This document shows, in pieces, positions 37,301-46,900 of a stretch of DNA of 64,000 nt. The number at the start of each line of letters is the position of its first letter. Position 1 is the stretch's first letter. The position numbers were made by a program, and so were the translations under genes. The notes under the pieces were generated by a model. That model did not search any database and had not been told where the DNA came from. It was given only the letters and a program-made list of their open reading frames with translations. Source of the DNA: Allolobophora icterica (Eukaryota > Annelida > Clitellata > Crassiclitellata > Lumbricidae); contig OY744612.1 in the NCBI GenBank assembly GCA_963556255.1, positions 16,628,374 through 16,692,373 on the forward strand, read 5' to 3'.

Positions 37301-37613
37301 GCATGTATGTGTGTGTGTATATTCCTGCGGATCCCCGGAATAGCGGACCCCCAAATAGGGGGCCGGTACCTTTTATACAATGATCCATCGTAGGGCGGCA
37401 ATTTGCTAAAACTAAAAATTCAAATTAAGCCTGGCGCTACAAAACAGCATCGGTTTTCATTTGGCCGTAATCTGGAGAGCGATCAGCTCATAGGAAAGCT
37501 TTGAAAGCGTTTCGAATGATAAAAAATATTACAACAATCGTAATATTTTACAGTAAACTGGCATTAATGGATTTTGAGCTCACCTCGGCTACTCTGTTAC
37601 TTGCGTCCGCCAT
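19363..37613 (-). CDS. ARL6IP1: ADP-ribosylation factor-like 6-interacting protein 1
   Basis: Six coding exons, joined on the minus strand: 37613-37584, 22593-22457, 21476-21357, 21066-20949, 19811-19727, 19493-19363. Total 621 bases give 206 residues (human 203). Junction phases agree and all introns are GT-AG. ARL6IP1 is an ER membrane protein with a reticulon-like hairpin domain; it shapes ER tubules and binds the small GTPase ARL6. The start MADASNRVAE matches the human N terminus in style. Then come a charged segment (LKRDLEGYRELILPLNKVLEWE, 18-39), hydrophobic segments near 44-61, 63-85, 136-154 and 156-173, an amphipathic stretch at 97-130, and PGLRKRGII at 171-179, matching the vertebrate PGLNQHGII. 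The C terminus is basic (KVGKTKTN). The first intron is about 15 kb and holds the 8.1-kb palindrome. Confidence 0.95.
20370..20470 (-). mobile_element. tRNA-like SINE fragment in ARL6IP1 intron 4
   Basis: On the minus strand GGTATGGTAGCTAATTGGTT resembles an A box. It is followed about 45 bases later by GGGTTTGAATGTCC, a B-box-like sequence. The intact cloverleaf is not convincing, so a tRNA-derived repeat is more likely than a tRNA gene. Confidence 0.45.
24161..24637. mobile_element. Non-autonomous hAT element, 477 bp
   Basis: The ends are TAGGGTTGTCAGA and a right end TTTGGCAACCCTA, with an exact 8-bp duplication CACATGCA (24153-24160, 24638-24645). The ends match the element at 811-2089. 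AAGGAGGACA words lie inside both ends. The 97- and 71-codon frames across it are not genes. Confidence 0.88.
25376..25470. repeat. Dispersed repeat fragment (GCATCAACCAATGGTG family)
   Basis: TATAGTGCCAGACAGTAACT, then GCATCAACCAATGGTG. The same words in the same order are at 28385-28720 and 52960-53300, where about 300 bases align (AAGTCCACT, CTGGAAC/CTGGAAA, TTCATTCACCA). Probably a retroposon; class unknown. Confidence 0.5.
26166..26794. mobile_element. hAT-type element with GGCGTA ends, 629 bp
   Basis: The left end is CATAGGCGTAGATTCTGGGG and the right end is AAGTTTACGCCAGTG. An exact 8-bp duplication GCAGACAT flanks it (26158-26165, 26795-26802). The GGGG/CCCC-rich left end (GCACGTGCCCCCC) and the AT-rich middle carry no credible gene. 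Related to 667-2145 and 33988-34184. Confidence 0.85.
27325..27690 (+). repeat. CAT/CAC trinucleotide microsatellites
   Basis: Runs of ATC, CATCAC and CAC repeats, densest at 27480-27600 and 27645-27685. They create long frames of Ser/Pro, His or Ile/Thr repeats, none of which is a plausible protein. Within ARL6IP1 intron 1. Confidence 0.9.
28060..28335 (+). mobile_element. SINE (family B), + orientation
   Basis: The body matches 14400-14720 and the reverse of 46355-46627: CCCTGCCAGGGCAGAAATTT, TTCGAGATTCTGCTCC, CTATAATGAGTAAATTGACC, AGATGAGACGGCGAGG and GTTGCTAACATTTCATACC. The tRNA-like head is degraded. Confidence 0.7.
28385..28720. repeat. Dispersed repeat copy (GCATCAACCAATGGTG family)
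   Basis: GCATTAACCAATGGTGTACC begins a stretch of about 300 bases that aligns with 52960-53300. Shared blocks include AAGTCCACT, CCGAGCAGAATAAAGA versus GCTGAGCAGAGTGAATA, and TCTGGAACC versus TCTGGAAAC. Probably a retroposon 3' region. Confidence 0.5.
28775..29220. other. No gene seen
   Basis: AT-rich intronic sequence with a TTTATATAGCGCC word near 28791, often seen at retroposon ends. No supported gene. It leads into the palindrome arm. Confidence 0.4.
29470..32130 (+). repeat. Left arm: ~186-bp tandem array, about 15 units
   Basis: Each unit contains AGTAGTCACTAGACCGTTTC, TTAGCCAGCCTAACTTACC, AACCAAATGCGCTTCAAACA and CCCCAAACACTATCCAAAA. Unit starts near 30006, 30191, 30377 and 30563 give a period of 185-186. 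Outermost units are shorter and more diverged; inner units are nearly identical. Two sub-types alternate irregularly: GTGTTCAAAC...TTGCATTACAACTTCC and GTCACTCAAAC...TTGCTTTGAGCTTCC. Confidence 0.95.
32140..32690 (-). mobile_element. LINE ORF2 C-terminal relic (RTE/Jockey-like)
   Basis: On the minus strand, decayed frames read NEKDIQRRIGLASHAF, then AEMSWLRKIAGISRLHKIRN, then QRRLRWLGHVERMP and KRNKGRP. This order is typical of the region after the reverse-transcriptase domain in many non-LTR retrotransposons. Stops interrupt it (for example after DDMR and MPVD). Its 3' end abuts the left repeat array, in the centre of the palindrome. Confidence 0.8.
32850..33775. repeat. Dispersed repeat, copy 2, interrupted
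   Basis: The flanks (32850-32950 and 33710-33770) match the continuous copy at 4805-5035; the 750-bp element at 32955-33706 splits it. Upstream, 32695-32800 is rich in TTCGATTCGAA words, like the terminus of another DNA element. Confidence 0.55.
32955..33706. mobile_element. Dispersed element with CCCGGCGTTGCCCGGGG start and CCA expansions
   Basis: It begins ACTAGCTGGTTTACCCGGCG, continues GTTATAAGTTTCAATCCCT and ends near TTTATATATATAGATAA. A second copy is at 61876-62548 with the same order of blocks (CACAGTAGTGAAGGTTTCGA, then GAGTGAAAAG). In this copy a CACCACCACC microsatellite has spread with a ~65-bp module (TTTAGTTGAGT, AAAGTTTCAATCCCTCTAGC, GAATCCGTACC) in about five tandem repeats. 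No coding sequence. Class unknown. Confidence 0.7.
33988..34184. mobile_element. Miniature hAT-type element, 197 bp, GGCGTAA ends
   Basis: The ends are CAGGAGGCGTAACTTTGG and ACAAATTACGCCTATG. The flanks CCTGTGCA (33980-33987) and CCTTTGCA (34185-34192) match at 7 of 8. It is the intact counterpart of 667-2145, in the opposite orientation, and shows the site where the hAT inserted in that copy. Confidence 0.75.
34258..36835 (-). repeat. Right arm: ~186-bp tandem array, about 14 units, inverted
   Basis: Reverse complement of the left-arm unit: CTGGCTAAGTTACAATATTT, TGAAACGGTCTAGTGACTAC and TTTGAAGCGCATTTGGTTAT recur at 34362, 34550, 34735, 34921, 35107 and so on. Both sub-types of the left arm are present. 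The outermost units diverge in the same way as the outermost left units, so the arms correspond end to end. Confidence 0.95.
36836..37166 (-). mobile_element. SINE (family A) inserted in the palindrome arm
   Basis: Read on the minus strand it starts GGAGTCCATAGAGTAGTGGT (tRNA-like A box), has GGGATCGCTTCCCGC in the B-box position, the family A body, and the 3' end ATTAAACGAAGATTATTATT with an AAT-repeat tail (36836-36905). The left arm lacks this insertion at the matching place (AAAATACTTC region, 29430), so that arm is a natural empty site. Confidence 0.85.
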
Positions 37614-37660
37614 GTCGACAAACCCCTAGTCACACTGACTCAAAGAAGAGAAACATGTAC
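37584..37660 (-). promoter_or_regulatory. ARL6IP1 start region, possible bidirectional promoter
   Basis: The start codon sits in CGACATGGCGGACGC, which contains ATGGCGG like the downstream element of many housekeeping promoters. A + strand ATG with a good donor lies 42 bases away at 37655. No TATA box is evident on the ARL6IP1 side. Inference. Confidence 0.3.
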
Positions 37661-37705
37661 CGAGGAAGGATACCGAGTTTACCAAGACCGATCGCACTTG
37701 GTGAG
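37655..37705 (+). CDS. Candidate first coding exon of a divergent gene
   Basis: ATG followed by 17 sense codons (MYRGRIPSLPRPIALGE) ends exactly at GAG|GTAAGA, a near-consensus donor. It starts 42 bases from the ARL6IP1 start codon on the opposite strand, as expected at a bidirectional promoter. I do not recognise the peptide and could not find a following exon before the PDPK1 3' end, so it may be non-coding or chance. Confidence 0.25.
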
Positions 37706-38114
37706 GTAAGAACCCGTTACCTGTCAACGCAAGGATTCTATATTGTATAAAAGGTCCTTGCTGTCAACGAACCTAACGATAATTATGAAACTTTAGGGCT
37801 GAGTCGAGTTTTATGTTTCAGGCTTGTCTTGAAAGAAAAAAAGAAACGTCACTGCCTTCTATAATTATACGGTGAAATTGATAATTGTGTTATTGCTGTT
37901 GTCTTCTATAATGTTACAGTAAAATTGGCTGTTTGTAGTAGGCCGTATCTAGCAGTTTTAACAACAGTTAGGGCCTACTAGCTAGGGTTCATAATTATCG
38001 TAATCGTAATCTCGAGATTTTGAACTCAGTTTACGCATGGAATCGATGTATGCCATGTAATGAAAATCTTGTGCTTTGCACTTAACTTTTAAGTAAAGTT
38101 TTAGAAATTCGACT

Positions 38115-38440
38115 TTACTTCAAAGTCCTATCACTTACCTACAACACCCTACAATATTCCCAGCTCACTGCATGAACCCAAGTATCTCCGCGAACTCTTC
38201 CACCATCCAGCCAAGTGAGCCAACTCGCTTCACCCGATCATCCTTTTACCTCAGTCTTAACTTCTGGTCACTATAGGCCTACTCATCTCAAGTTCTCCAT
38301 CCGAGCCATTTCGACTACACCACGACTCTGGGACGATCTCCTTACTGAATTCCTTAGATTCTCGGTTCCTGCATCAATATTGCCACTCGCCCTCCATCAT
38401 CCGCCTCATGCTAGCTCTTGATCTGGACCCATGGACACCG
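38115..38440 (+). mobile_element. LINE ORF2 C-terminal relic
   Basis: Decayed + strand frames include VLSLTYNTLQYSQ, LRELFHHPAK, LTSGHYRPTHL and FSIRAISTTPRLWDDLLTEF. This resembles the 'LRELF ... APRLWNxLP' end of non-LTR retrotransposon ORF2. A probable tail with AATAAA follows near 38574. Confidence 0.6.
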
Positions 38441-38900
38441 GACCTCATTTTGACTACCCTTTGGAAAACCCATCTGACTTGGAGCAATGCTCGTTAATAA
38501 GTTGGTGCCCTGCGCTTAGTTTTCAAGTCGCGCATTAGAAATTTGGAGCTTACGACGACGATCATTACGTAAAATAAAGGCTACTTGCTTACTCACTTAA
38601 TCTTACGTTTGGCCTTACTTCACTTAGTGCGATTGTCTTCTCCTGATCATCAAAATTGCGCAAAAGCTTGCGTAAGACTAGTGAGTAGGATAAGTGCGCA
38701 CGCTCTTTCGCTGCGCAGCAGACTATGCGAGGGGGTGCCACTCAAGCCTGGAGAAAGGGAGAAGACAAGAATAAACAAACATCTTTGTTACTACTATAGC
38801 AGGTTATAAGGCCCAGAAATCACACAGTTGGCCGGGTACCAGATACGTAGAAGTAGGCCTACAGTTGAAACAAGTTGGGGACGATCGGTGATATGAAAAT

Positions 38901-38921
38901 GACAGACAGACAGACAGTCTG

Positions 38922-38978
<57 letters not shown>
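38901..38978. repeat. (GACA)n microsatellite
   Basis: About 19 tetranucleotide units with one TCTGA interruption. The [12 protein letters not shown] reading frames on the minus strand come from the repeat. Confidence 0.95.
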
Positions 38979-38979
<1 letters not shown>

Positions 38980-40180
38980 TCTTGATAATTTGTAATTCAC
39001 GCTGACAATAAGAAGGTGGAATTAATGTTGATGTGCTACCTTGTGTCCATAATGTTAATAATACAATAATTCCTAAATATTTTAAAATGAATAATTGCAT
39101 ATAATTTAATTAGCTAAATCAATAATCCTTCACATTTCAATTAGTGTTTTATCATTATATTCAGAAGATACTGATGACGGAATTTATGTCAATTAATGAC
39201 TATCAAGGTCAAGATAACACTGATTAAAAGATCTTACAATCTACGATTATTAATAAATGATTCATTCAAAAAATTGCTGAGAAGCTGGAAATGTTTTATG
39301 GATTATTTTAGGGTTCAACACAAACACCTGAATGGCCAATGCAGTATGTTTCTCTTATTAAACATGCAAACAGAGATCCAATCATAGAAACAAATGCTAA
39401 CAAACGTTAACAAACAATAACAGATGCTAACAAACATCCTTAGATAATAACAGGTGTTAACAGATGTTATGAAATGTTAACAAAGGTTAACACATATTGT
39501 ATCCCTGCCAGCATGCACATATGGGGACCATATTCTCATATGGGACCCCTATAGGACCTATATGGGTCCCATCAAATGTTTATGGGCATGCTGGAATAGA
39601 TGAATCAACAATACGTGCTAACTGACATTACGAGTTTACATTTTCGGAAAGCTCTTTACAATCGCTAACTACAGATATAAGAACGAGTTCAAAACAAATT
39701 TTCATTGAAAACCATTAAAATTATTCACAAATCTGTACAACTGACAGTACAACACTAATCAAGTGCAACGTAATTCAACCTAACAAAATCTAACACTACC
39801 AGAGCACAAGATGTTAAACTGAAAGGGAAACGAGTCTCCCAAAAATTGGTTGGGCTGCTTCCACGTCATGCCTTCTCGCAGACCGCTTTCTTCATACAAG
39901 CATATGCCTAATGCATTTTAAAATCTAGACCACAATGACCCACTTTAATGCATGTGTTCAAAGATCACCAAAGCCAGTCCTTAACTTTTGTCTTGGTCAG
40001 CAAGTGTTCATCTGTTAATATGCAGCAGAAAATTTACTAACAAATGATAGAAGGGCCAGAACCTATCAAAGGCAAATTAAGGTAAGGAAATCAATCGGTA
40101 AGTAATAACACATTACAAGTAATAACTTCTTATTACAACATGGACTTTAAGAGCTATTTCAAAAGCAGTGGTATGTTCTA
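38979..40180. other. Intergenic sequence, one small palindrome
   Basis: AT-rich with no supported gene. At 39420-39495 there is a series of diverged AACAGATGTTA/AACAAAGGTTAAC words. At 39500-39598 is a ~95-bp imperfect palindrome: CCCTGCCAGCATGCACATAT at one end pairs with ATGGGCATGCTGG at the other. It could be a miniature foldback element; a weak relative of the left end is at 49370. Confidence 0.45.
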
Positions 40181-40214
40181 TGGTTTGAAGGATATTTTGG
40201 CTAAAACACATTCA

Positions 40215-40345
40215 TGACAACAGCAACTGGAGACAACCACTCCTTGCAGATTGCAAGATTTGACAACATCAACCAGTGCAATCTGAATCCCAGATTCAGA
40301 GTTGAAGGCCAGATGCCTTAACCATCTGCCTCCATGCCACTCCCA
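40215..40345 (-). mobile_element. tRNA-like SINE fragment
   Basis: On the minus strand GGAGGCAGATGGTTAAGGCA resembles an A box, followed by GGGATTCAGATTGC about 35 bases later. No intact cloverleaf. Isolated fragment. Confidence 0.4.
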
Positions 40346-42900
40346 TTCTACTAAGGAATGGTGGAGCCCAAAATACCTCTTCCTAATGCCACACATCTTT
40401 ACAAAGATTGTGGTGAGGGAGTGAAGCTTGAGCCTGGTCAAGCTCCATGTGCTGTTCAGCGTTAATCAAAGTTGGACATGTCTACACCTTTTTAACGATA
40501 ATACAAAGATGGCAATTCAAACTTTGCCCAAGATTTCTGAGGAGTTTAGTCTTTTGCCAATATACCAAAGTGGTCAATGCTTTTTCAGGGGAGAGTACAG
40601 AGCATCATTCAAAGCTGAACCACACCCAAACCTACTAAGAAGGTAGGTCCTAATGTGTAAATTAAATTTGAACGATAGCATAATTATCTTCTAAGGAGGT
40701 TGGTCCTAAAGTATCGATCAACACTGAACCCAAACCTTCTAAAGAGGATGTCAATCAAACTGAACCACGCCCTAAGTAGGTTGGTTCAAAAATAAACCAC
40801 ACGTGTGGGAGACCGTCACATCTAACATCCAAGAAGGCAAAGAGCCAAAGACGTTGCTCAGTTTATAACTGCAACATCCGAGGATGAGGGAGGTTATGGC
40901 CCCTCACAAATGGATAGCTCTACATCTTGATAAAATTGTTCCACCCCTTTTTAATCTGTTCCTCACACAGAGTATACTTTCTCTTCCACTTCCTCTCCAT
41001 TCCTCCATCATTCATATGAACATACACGCAAATAAAGAGGTATTTAATTTGTATACATTTAAGTGTTATAGATAAATTATATCTATAAAGCGCTTATATA
41101 ATTACTTTTTATACATTTAATTGTTACAAATGTATAAAGAGCATGGTTAATAACGAAAAGCCATTCATAAGTGGTGCAAATCAGTTACACCACATTAAGA
41201 ACCTTTTCGAAACGCATAACAAATCAGTCACCGACTGTGTCAAATATGTAATGCTATTACATATATATGCATATATATATATATACGTATGTATACATAT
41301 ATGTGTATACATATATATATATAAATTGATTTAATATACTCAATATAATTAGGCGATAATATATAATATACAGATATATATGTATATATATATATACATA
41401 TATATATGTATATATATATATATATATATATAAAGTACATACAAGTTAGAGCATAATGGTCAATACTCTAAGCAAGAGCACCACAGATGTGGTACCTTGC
41501 CAAATTGTGTAGCCAAAATGTATGTGTGCATATATGTATGTATTGTATTTACCTGAGCATGTTAAAACAGGTGCAAAAACGTGGCTACCTAACAGATAGT
41601 CACGTTTCAGCTATAGACACACGCGCACACAAACGCCATATATATATCTGTGTGTGTGTTTAGCAGTCCACCAACATGGACCGGTACATGTAATGTACTG
41701 TAGCCAAAGTGATGATGCCCACCACATGCCCAAATCCAGACAAAAGGTGGTACCTCTGGTGAGCACACAACATCAAATGTGGCCAGCACAACATTTCAAT
41801 TATGATCGATAGTAGCACTTAAAGTAGCACTGCCAAGAGATTTTTCTGCTACAATTACAATTTTTTTTTTACTAACTAATTTAATTATACTTAACCATGC
41901 TAAACAACAGTGCAGCGACAATGCTCATGTAAAATAACCATCAAACTACGAAACGAAAATGTAGTCTACAGTTAGACTCATGAACCAAGCAGCCACGACG
42001 AGCATTTCGGCCACAGCAACACCTGCTAAGACCAGACAACATCCCCATTAGCCATATTCCACTAGAAACGACTGACCACTGGTGCCTTGAACATCATGAT
42101 AACGATGCTACAGAATAAGAGTCAAAGCACTATTGCTCGCCAAGAATGTTTTCAAGGTCCTTATTCAACGAATGTTCTTGAGAACAGAACCTGGACACCG
42201 TGTTACATGTCACACACTCAACCAGTCAGCCACATGTCACACATGCACAAATAAAGTTGTTGCTGACAATCAATCAATCAATTAATCAATCAATAAATCA
42301 ATCAGGCAGCTGAATGAAAGTGTACCATATATACGCATATCGATATGCTTACACGAAATGCTTACACGAAATGCTGTCTTCCTTATTAATGCAGAAATGT
42401 TGATATTGACCAACAAATGCGCAACTGAATCTGTCTTAGGGTTAAAACATATTTAGCGAGACGGTCAGGCAGCTAAACACAGTTTGAAAAACAAGTCACC
42501 ACAAACACGTTTCTCGTACAACATATTTTTTCACACATACATGCATATATACATGTATGTGCAAATCAATATTTATAGCATATGTTATTGGAAGCGTCAG
42601 AAATCATATATATATATATATATAAGCATTTAGAAATTTTATATATGAAACAATATTAACCTATACTCAACACAGTGTACAGAAGTATTAGCATATGCGT
42701 ATGGTATATACATAAAATATATATACATACACACATAAAGAGGATCCTAGCATATACAACAGAAATATACATACACAGATGGCATATGTTTTTATATAAG
42801 TAGCTTATGTAGTTATCACACTGTATGTACACAATGCCAAAACATGTACAGAATAGCCTGAAGTTGGATTGATGGAGAGAGGGAGGTGAATGCAAGATGG
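40346..42900. other. Intergenic region with TA-rich microsatellites
   Basis: No gene is supported. It contains TATA-type microsatellites at 41266-41432 and 42607-42622, an ATCAATCA run at 42270-42305, and three GGTTGGTCCTAA/CCTTCTAA-type repeats at 40630-40790. The 66-codon Tyr/Ile frame at 41240-41440 comes from the microsatellite. The PDPK1 3' UTR presumably enters from the right; no canonical minus-strand poly(A) signal stood out. Confidence 0.45.
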
Positions 42901-42936
42901 AAGGAGGAGGAGGAAGAGACTGAGATGATGAAGGGA

Positions 42937-43839
42937 TCATGAGTAGTTCTTCGTTGATCCGTAGTAGTGGAGGAGGACCTCTTCGAGCTTCTGGCACCAC
43001 TTGAGGGAGTTTCCTTCGGGGTCCTCCAGGTAGTAGGTCCTGTTTGGCTGCGGAGACAGAGAAGATGGATTTAGTCATCATTATCATCATAACTGTTATT
43101 ATCAGCAACAGCACAAGTATGAGCATAATCAAACCTGTTACAATCAGCATCAACCTCAACATAATCATGCTGATCATTCTCATCATCACCATAACACTGA
43201 TGACCATCAGCATAAACATCCTCATCGTGGTCATCAACAAATCAACATCATCATATTCCTTGTTATCATACTGATCATACATCAACTCAAGTCTGTCGTG
43301 CCTTCTCATATCTTGGACCTTGCCTTGGAAGTCTTCTACTGCAGCAGTTTTCAAACTTTATTTTTATTGTACCACCAGGTAAAAAAATCGAATGCGGGTG
43401 AACCACCAGCAAAGGTCAGATCAAAAACAACAGGCGAACACGAAGTCCCCTTGCAATTAGCTTTGGACCGTAGGTAGACAAATTTTAAATTAATACATAT
43501 ATAATTTTAAGAATGTAATTTTTCAAATTATTTCATGTACCACTTAGCGACACCACCATTTGAAACCACTGTTCTACTGCATATGCGTGTTAATTTTTCT
43601 AACTGTCTTAAAACACTTACTTAAATCAGTTAGATAGTCGCACATGCAGCACCTTTGCGAGGTACTTAGAAACCTGCTAAACTAAGTGTTTCGAAACATA
43701 CATAGAAACATCATCATACTAATCATCATCCACAACATAATCATATCATCATAGTCGTACTCATCATTGTCACAATGATCATTCAGGTTCTTCATGCAGT
43801 AAGGCTACTACAAGTCTTTACACTTACACCACAGTATAC

Positions 43840-43885
<46 letters not shown>

Positions 43886-43900
43886 GGCAGACAGACAGAC

Positions 43901-43937
<37 letters not shown>

Positions 43938-46900
43938 GACAGACACATAGGCTGATTGACAAACACAAACACCTACTGTGTGCACAAAGAACACTTTGAA
44001 ATTCTTGGCCTCTGGCCGCAGTTCTTTCGACCTGAGAATAAAATCAGAGAATTTCTTAAACATGAGTTTCAGCAGAGCACGGTTGTCTTCCCAGAACTGT
44101 ACTCATAATTGGAAACAATACAGACAAGAAGACCAAAGCCTGTTATAGAGAACACTCTAAATAGAACATTTTCACATCATTTCAACATTGAAACCTGTCA
44201 CTTATCAGAAGTTAAGGCAGGGAGAAAGTGGCAAGTTTCAAAGTGTTATGGAATTTGACTTTAGTAACTACTTTTGATGCATGACCATCAAACGACGTTT
44301 TGTTCAGCATAAGCCAAAAGACTTCCATATAAGAACACATGTCACTGTTTAGCCTGATGCTGGCAAGCAGTGAAGCCACGTCAAGGACACAGGGTCAGGT
44401 CAGCAAGTAATACAATTTGTCATTGGATTAGTCTGGCTACTCAGTGCATCTCAACAGTCACAGGAGAAACCAACGACCGACACCTTGCCTCTCGTAGTGT
44501 GGCTCCACACAAGTCTCCACATATGATTTATTTATGCTGCTCACATTATTTCCAAATTACCCAGCCTGTAAACAGAAATAACTATTATTATTAATAAAAA
44601 TTTGTAATGTGCGCATGGTCACACCGAAGTGTGAATCTGAGGCACGGATAGTCAGCTGCCAGGAGAAGATGCAGTTAGATATCCAAGTGCTTGAAAGCCA
44701 ACGAAAAATGGTGAGATTGGAGCCACTTTTAAAGTAAGGAAGCACGGATAGTCAGCTGCCAGGAGAAGATGCAGTTAGATATCCAAGTGCTTGAAAGCCA
44801 ACGAAAAATGGTGAGATTGGAGCCACTTTTAAAGTAAGGAAGCACGGATAGTCAGCTGCCAGGAGAAGATGCAGTTAGATATCCAAGTGCTTGAAAGCCA
44901 ACGAAAAATGGTGAGATTGGAGCCACTTTTAAAGTAAGGAAGCACGGATAGTCAGCTGCCAGGAGAAGATGCAGTTAGATACCCAAGTGCTTGAAAGCCA
45001 ACGAAAAATGGTGAGATTGGAGCCACTTTTAAAGTAAGGAAGCACGGATAGTCAGCTGCCAGGAGAAGATGCAGTTAGATATCCAAGTGCTTGAAAGCCA
45101 ACGAAAAATGGTGAGATTGGAGCCACTTTTAAAGTAAGGAAGCACGGATAGTCAGCTGCCAGGAGAAGATGCAGTTAGATATCCAAGTGCTTGAAAGCCA
45201 ACGAAAAATGGTGAGATTGGAGCCACTTTTAAAGTAAGGAAGCACGGATAGTCAGCTGCCAGGAGAAGATGCAGTTAGATATCCAAGTGCTCGAAAACCA
45301 ATGAAAAATGGTGAGATTGGAGCCACTTTTAAAGTAAGGAAGTGAATTTGAGCTATGAAGAGAGAGTGGGAGTTGATTAAATTCCTGTGGGCAGAGGCAT
45401 GGAAACAATCATACACAAGCACATCTCACATTTAAGCCAGATTAAACCTCCAACTGTTATAGCAGAAATCAAAAATTTGAATTTTAGAACCACAATGTGG
45501 TTCACAGCCATATCATCAAGTATCCCAAATCATTAAAGCAACACAAGATGTTCCTTTGTAAAGGAGATTTGCCCTCTGATGACTGACCAAGGAATTTCGC
45601 CTTTAAGCACCATGTTGGAGGGGTCAACGTAGAAAAGTCGTGGACCCTCGGTTAACAGGAACATTCGCCTGCGAGCAAACAAGCCCTGTAAAAGCCAGAA
45701 AACAAAAGGCAAAAATTACTTTTGTTCCGTATACATTTCTATTTATCAATTTATGTAGCACCACTTTAAAATGGCCACAAGCAGTCATGCATGTTGGGCT
45801 TGCTCAAAGTCTCAACAAAGCGAGGAGATCACGAAGACAACATCTTGACATCATACCTTCCTAGGACCTGTTTGTTAGCCGCAGTGCGTTTGCAGGCAGT
45901 ATATTAAAGAATATACTTACTTACTTACATCGCAAAGCACTAGATCATTGGTTATCGAATGCTTAAGTAAGCACCCATAAATGTATACAACAAATGCTAA
46001 AATGTAATGTTAAAATAAAACATATTACAAACTGTGTCGTTGAATGGCATTCAACAGTTTTGCATCAAGGTCCAAGTGAAATCTCGATAGTGAGAAGATC
46101 ACGTATATCAATATGTAGCGTCCTTGCCATCAAACCTTCCAAGGACTGCATGACAACTGCTGGGCCATAGGATATTAAATGCTTTTGTGAACTGTTGCTC
46201 ACTATATGATTAAACAGTGCGTTAGAAAAGCAACTACATACATTTCACCAAGATAATAAATATCTCTCCAAAACAAATCCAATAAAATCCCTCCCTTAAA
46301 TGGCTACAAAATCATCATGTAATGTGCAATTTCACTGGGTCTACACTTGTGCAACCTCTGTCTGTATGTAGAAGAGCCCTGAGGCAACCATGGGTATGAA
46401 GTGTTAGTGACTTCATTTTCTTAGCCTCGGCATTTGAGGGCAGGTGGCCAGTCCTCTTCCTCGCCATCTCATCTTCCCACCAACAGTCTGCGGTCATTAT
46501 AGCTGAGTGGCTGGGGGTGGGGTGCAGGTGGAGCAGAAATCTCAAACCAAATTTCGGCCCTGGCAGGGATTTTAACCCCAGAATTCTCGATTGACAGTCC
46601 AGCGCACTAACCACTACACTATCAAGCACCCCCCATGTATCCCCTGTACGTATCAGGACTCATAAAATATCACATTTTAAAGCACTTCATAAAAGCTCTG
46701 TGACAAGCAGGTAAAAGATACAATCAGTCACCTGTTCTGTCTTTTGGACAGATGTTCTCGATATTGACCTGATTACAGCTTGGTTTGGTACACCATCAGA
46801 TGATACCTTCTGCATTAGACACCGGCACAATAGAAGTTATAAATTACATTTACAATGGATTGTAGTGTAAATGGACACAAGTACAGCATCACTTAGAAAA

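Larger units (their letters stand above)
29225..37352. mobile_element. Giant palindrome with tandem-repeat arms (foldback-like)
   Basis: Two arms of about 3 kb in opposite orientation flank a 2.1-kb centre (about 32135-34258). Each arm is mostly a tandem array of a ~186-bp unit: about 15 units in 29470-32130 and about 14 reverse-complement units in 34258-36835. The pairing continues outward in single-copy sequence. GAGTGACATCCCCAATTAAA at 29375 pairs with its complement near 37220, and GGTCCGCTATTCC at 29229 with GGAATAGCGGACC near 37340. Long inverted repeats made of tandem units are the hallmark of foldback (FB/TU-like) elements. No transposase is visible. The whole structure lies in ARL6IP1 intron 1. 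Confidence 0.85.
22594..37583 (-). other. ARL6IP1 intron 1
   Basis: Bounded by a donor GTGAGC after the tenth codon and an acceptor CATAG before exon 2. Outside the elements listed separately I find no coding exon in it. About 22.7-24.1 kb and 24.7-26.1 kb are AT-rich with no recognisable feature. Confidence 0.9.

Noticed and set aside
29225..37352. Assembly artefact explaining the palindrome
   Set aside because: Not fully excluded, but the arms differ in unit number, point changes and a SINE insertion present in only one arm, which argues against a mirrored mis-assembly.
42656..43354. 232-codon minus-strand frame
   Set aside because: It overlaps the last PDPK1 exon in a different frame. 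The methionine/leucine-rich part is a CAT-type microsatellite; the real exon is 43047-42937.
43839..44063. Cysteine/serine/valine-rich frame, possible secreted peptide
   Set aside because: Pure translation of the GACA microsatellite next to PDPK1 exon 13.
46565..46627. tRNA gene on the minus strand
   Set aside because: The A and B boxes are present but the cloverleaf is imperfect, and the same extended SINE body follows in four places.
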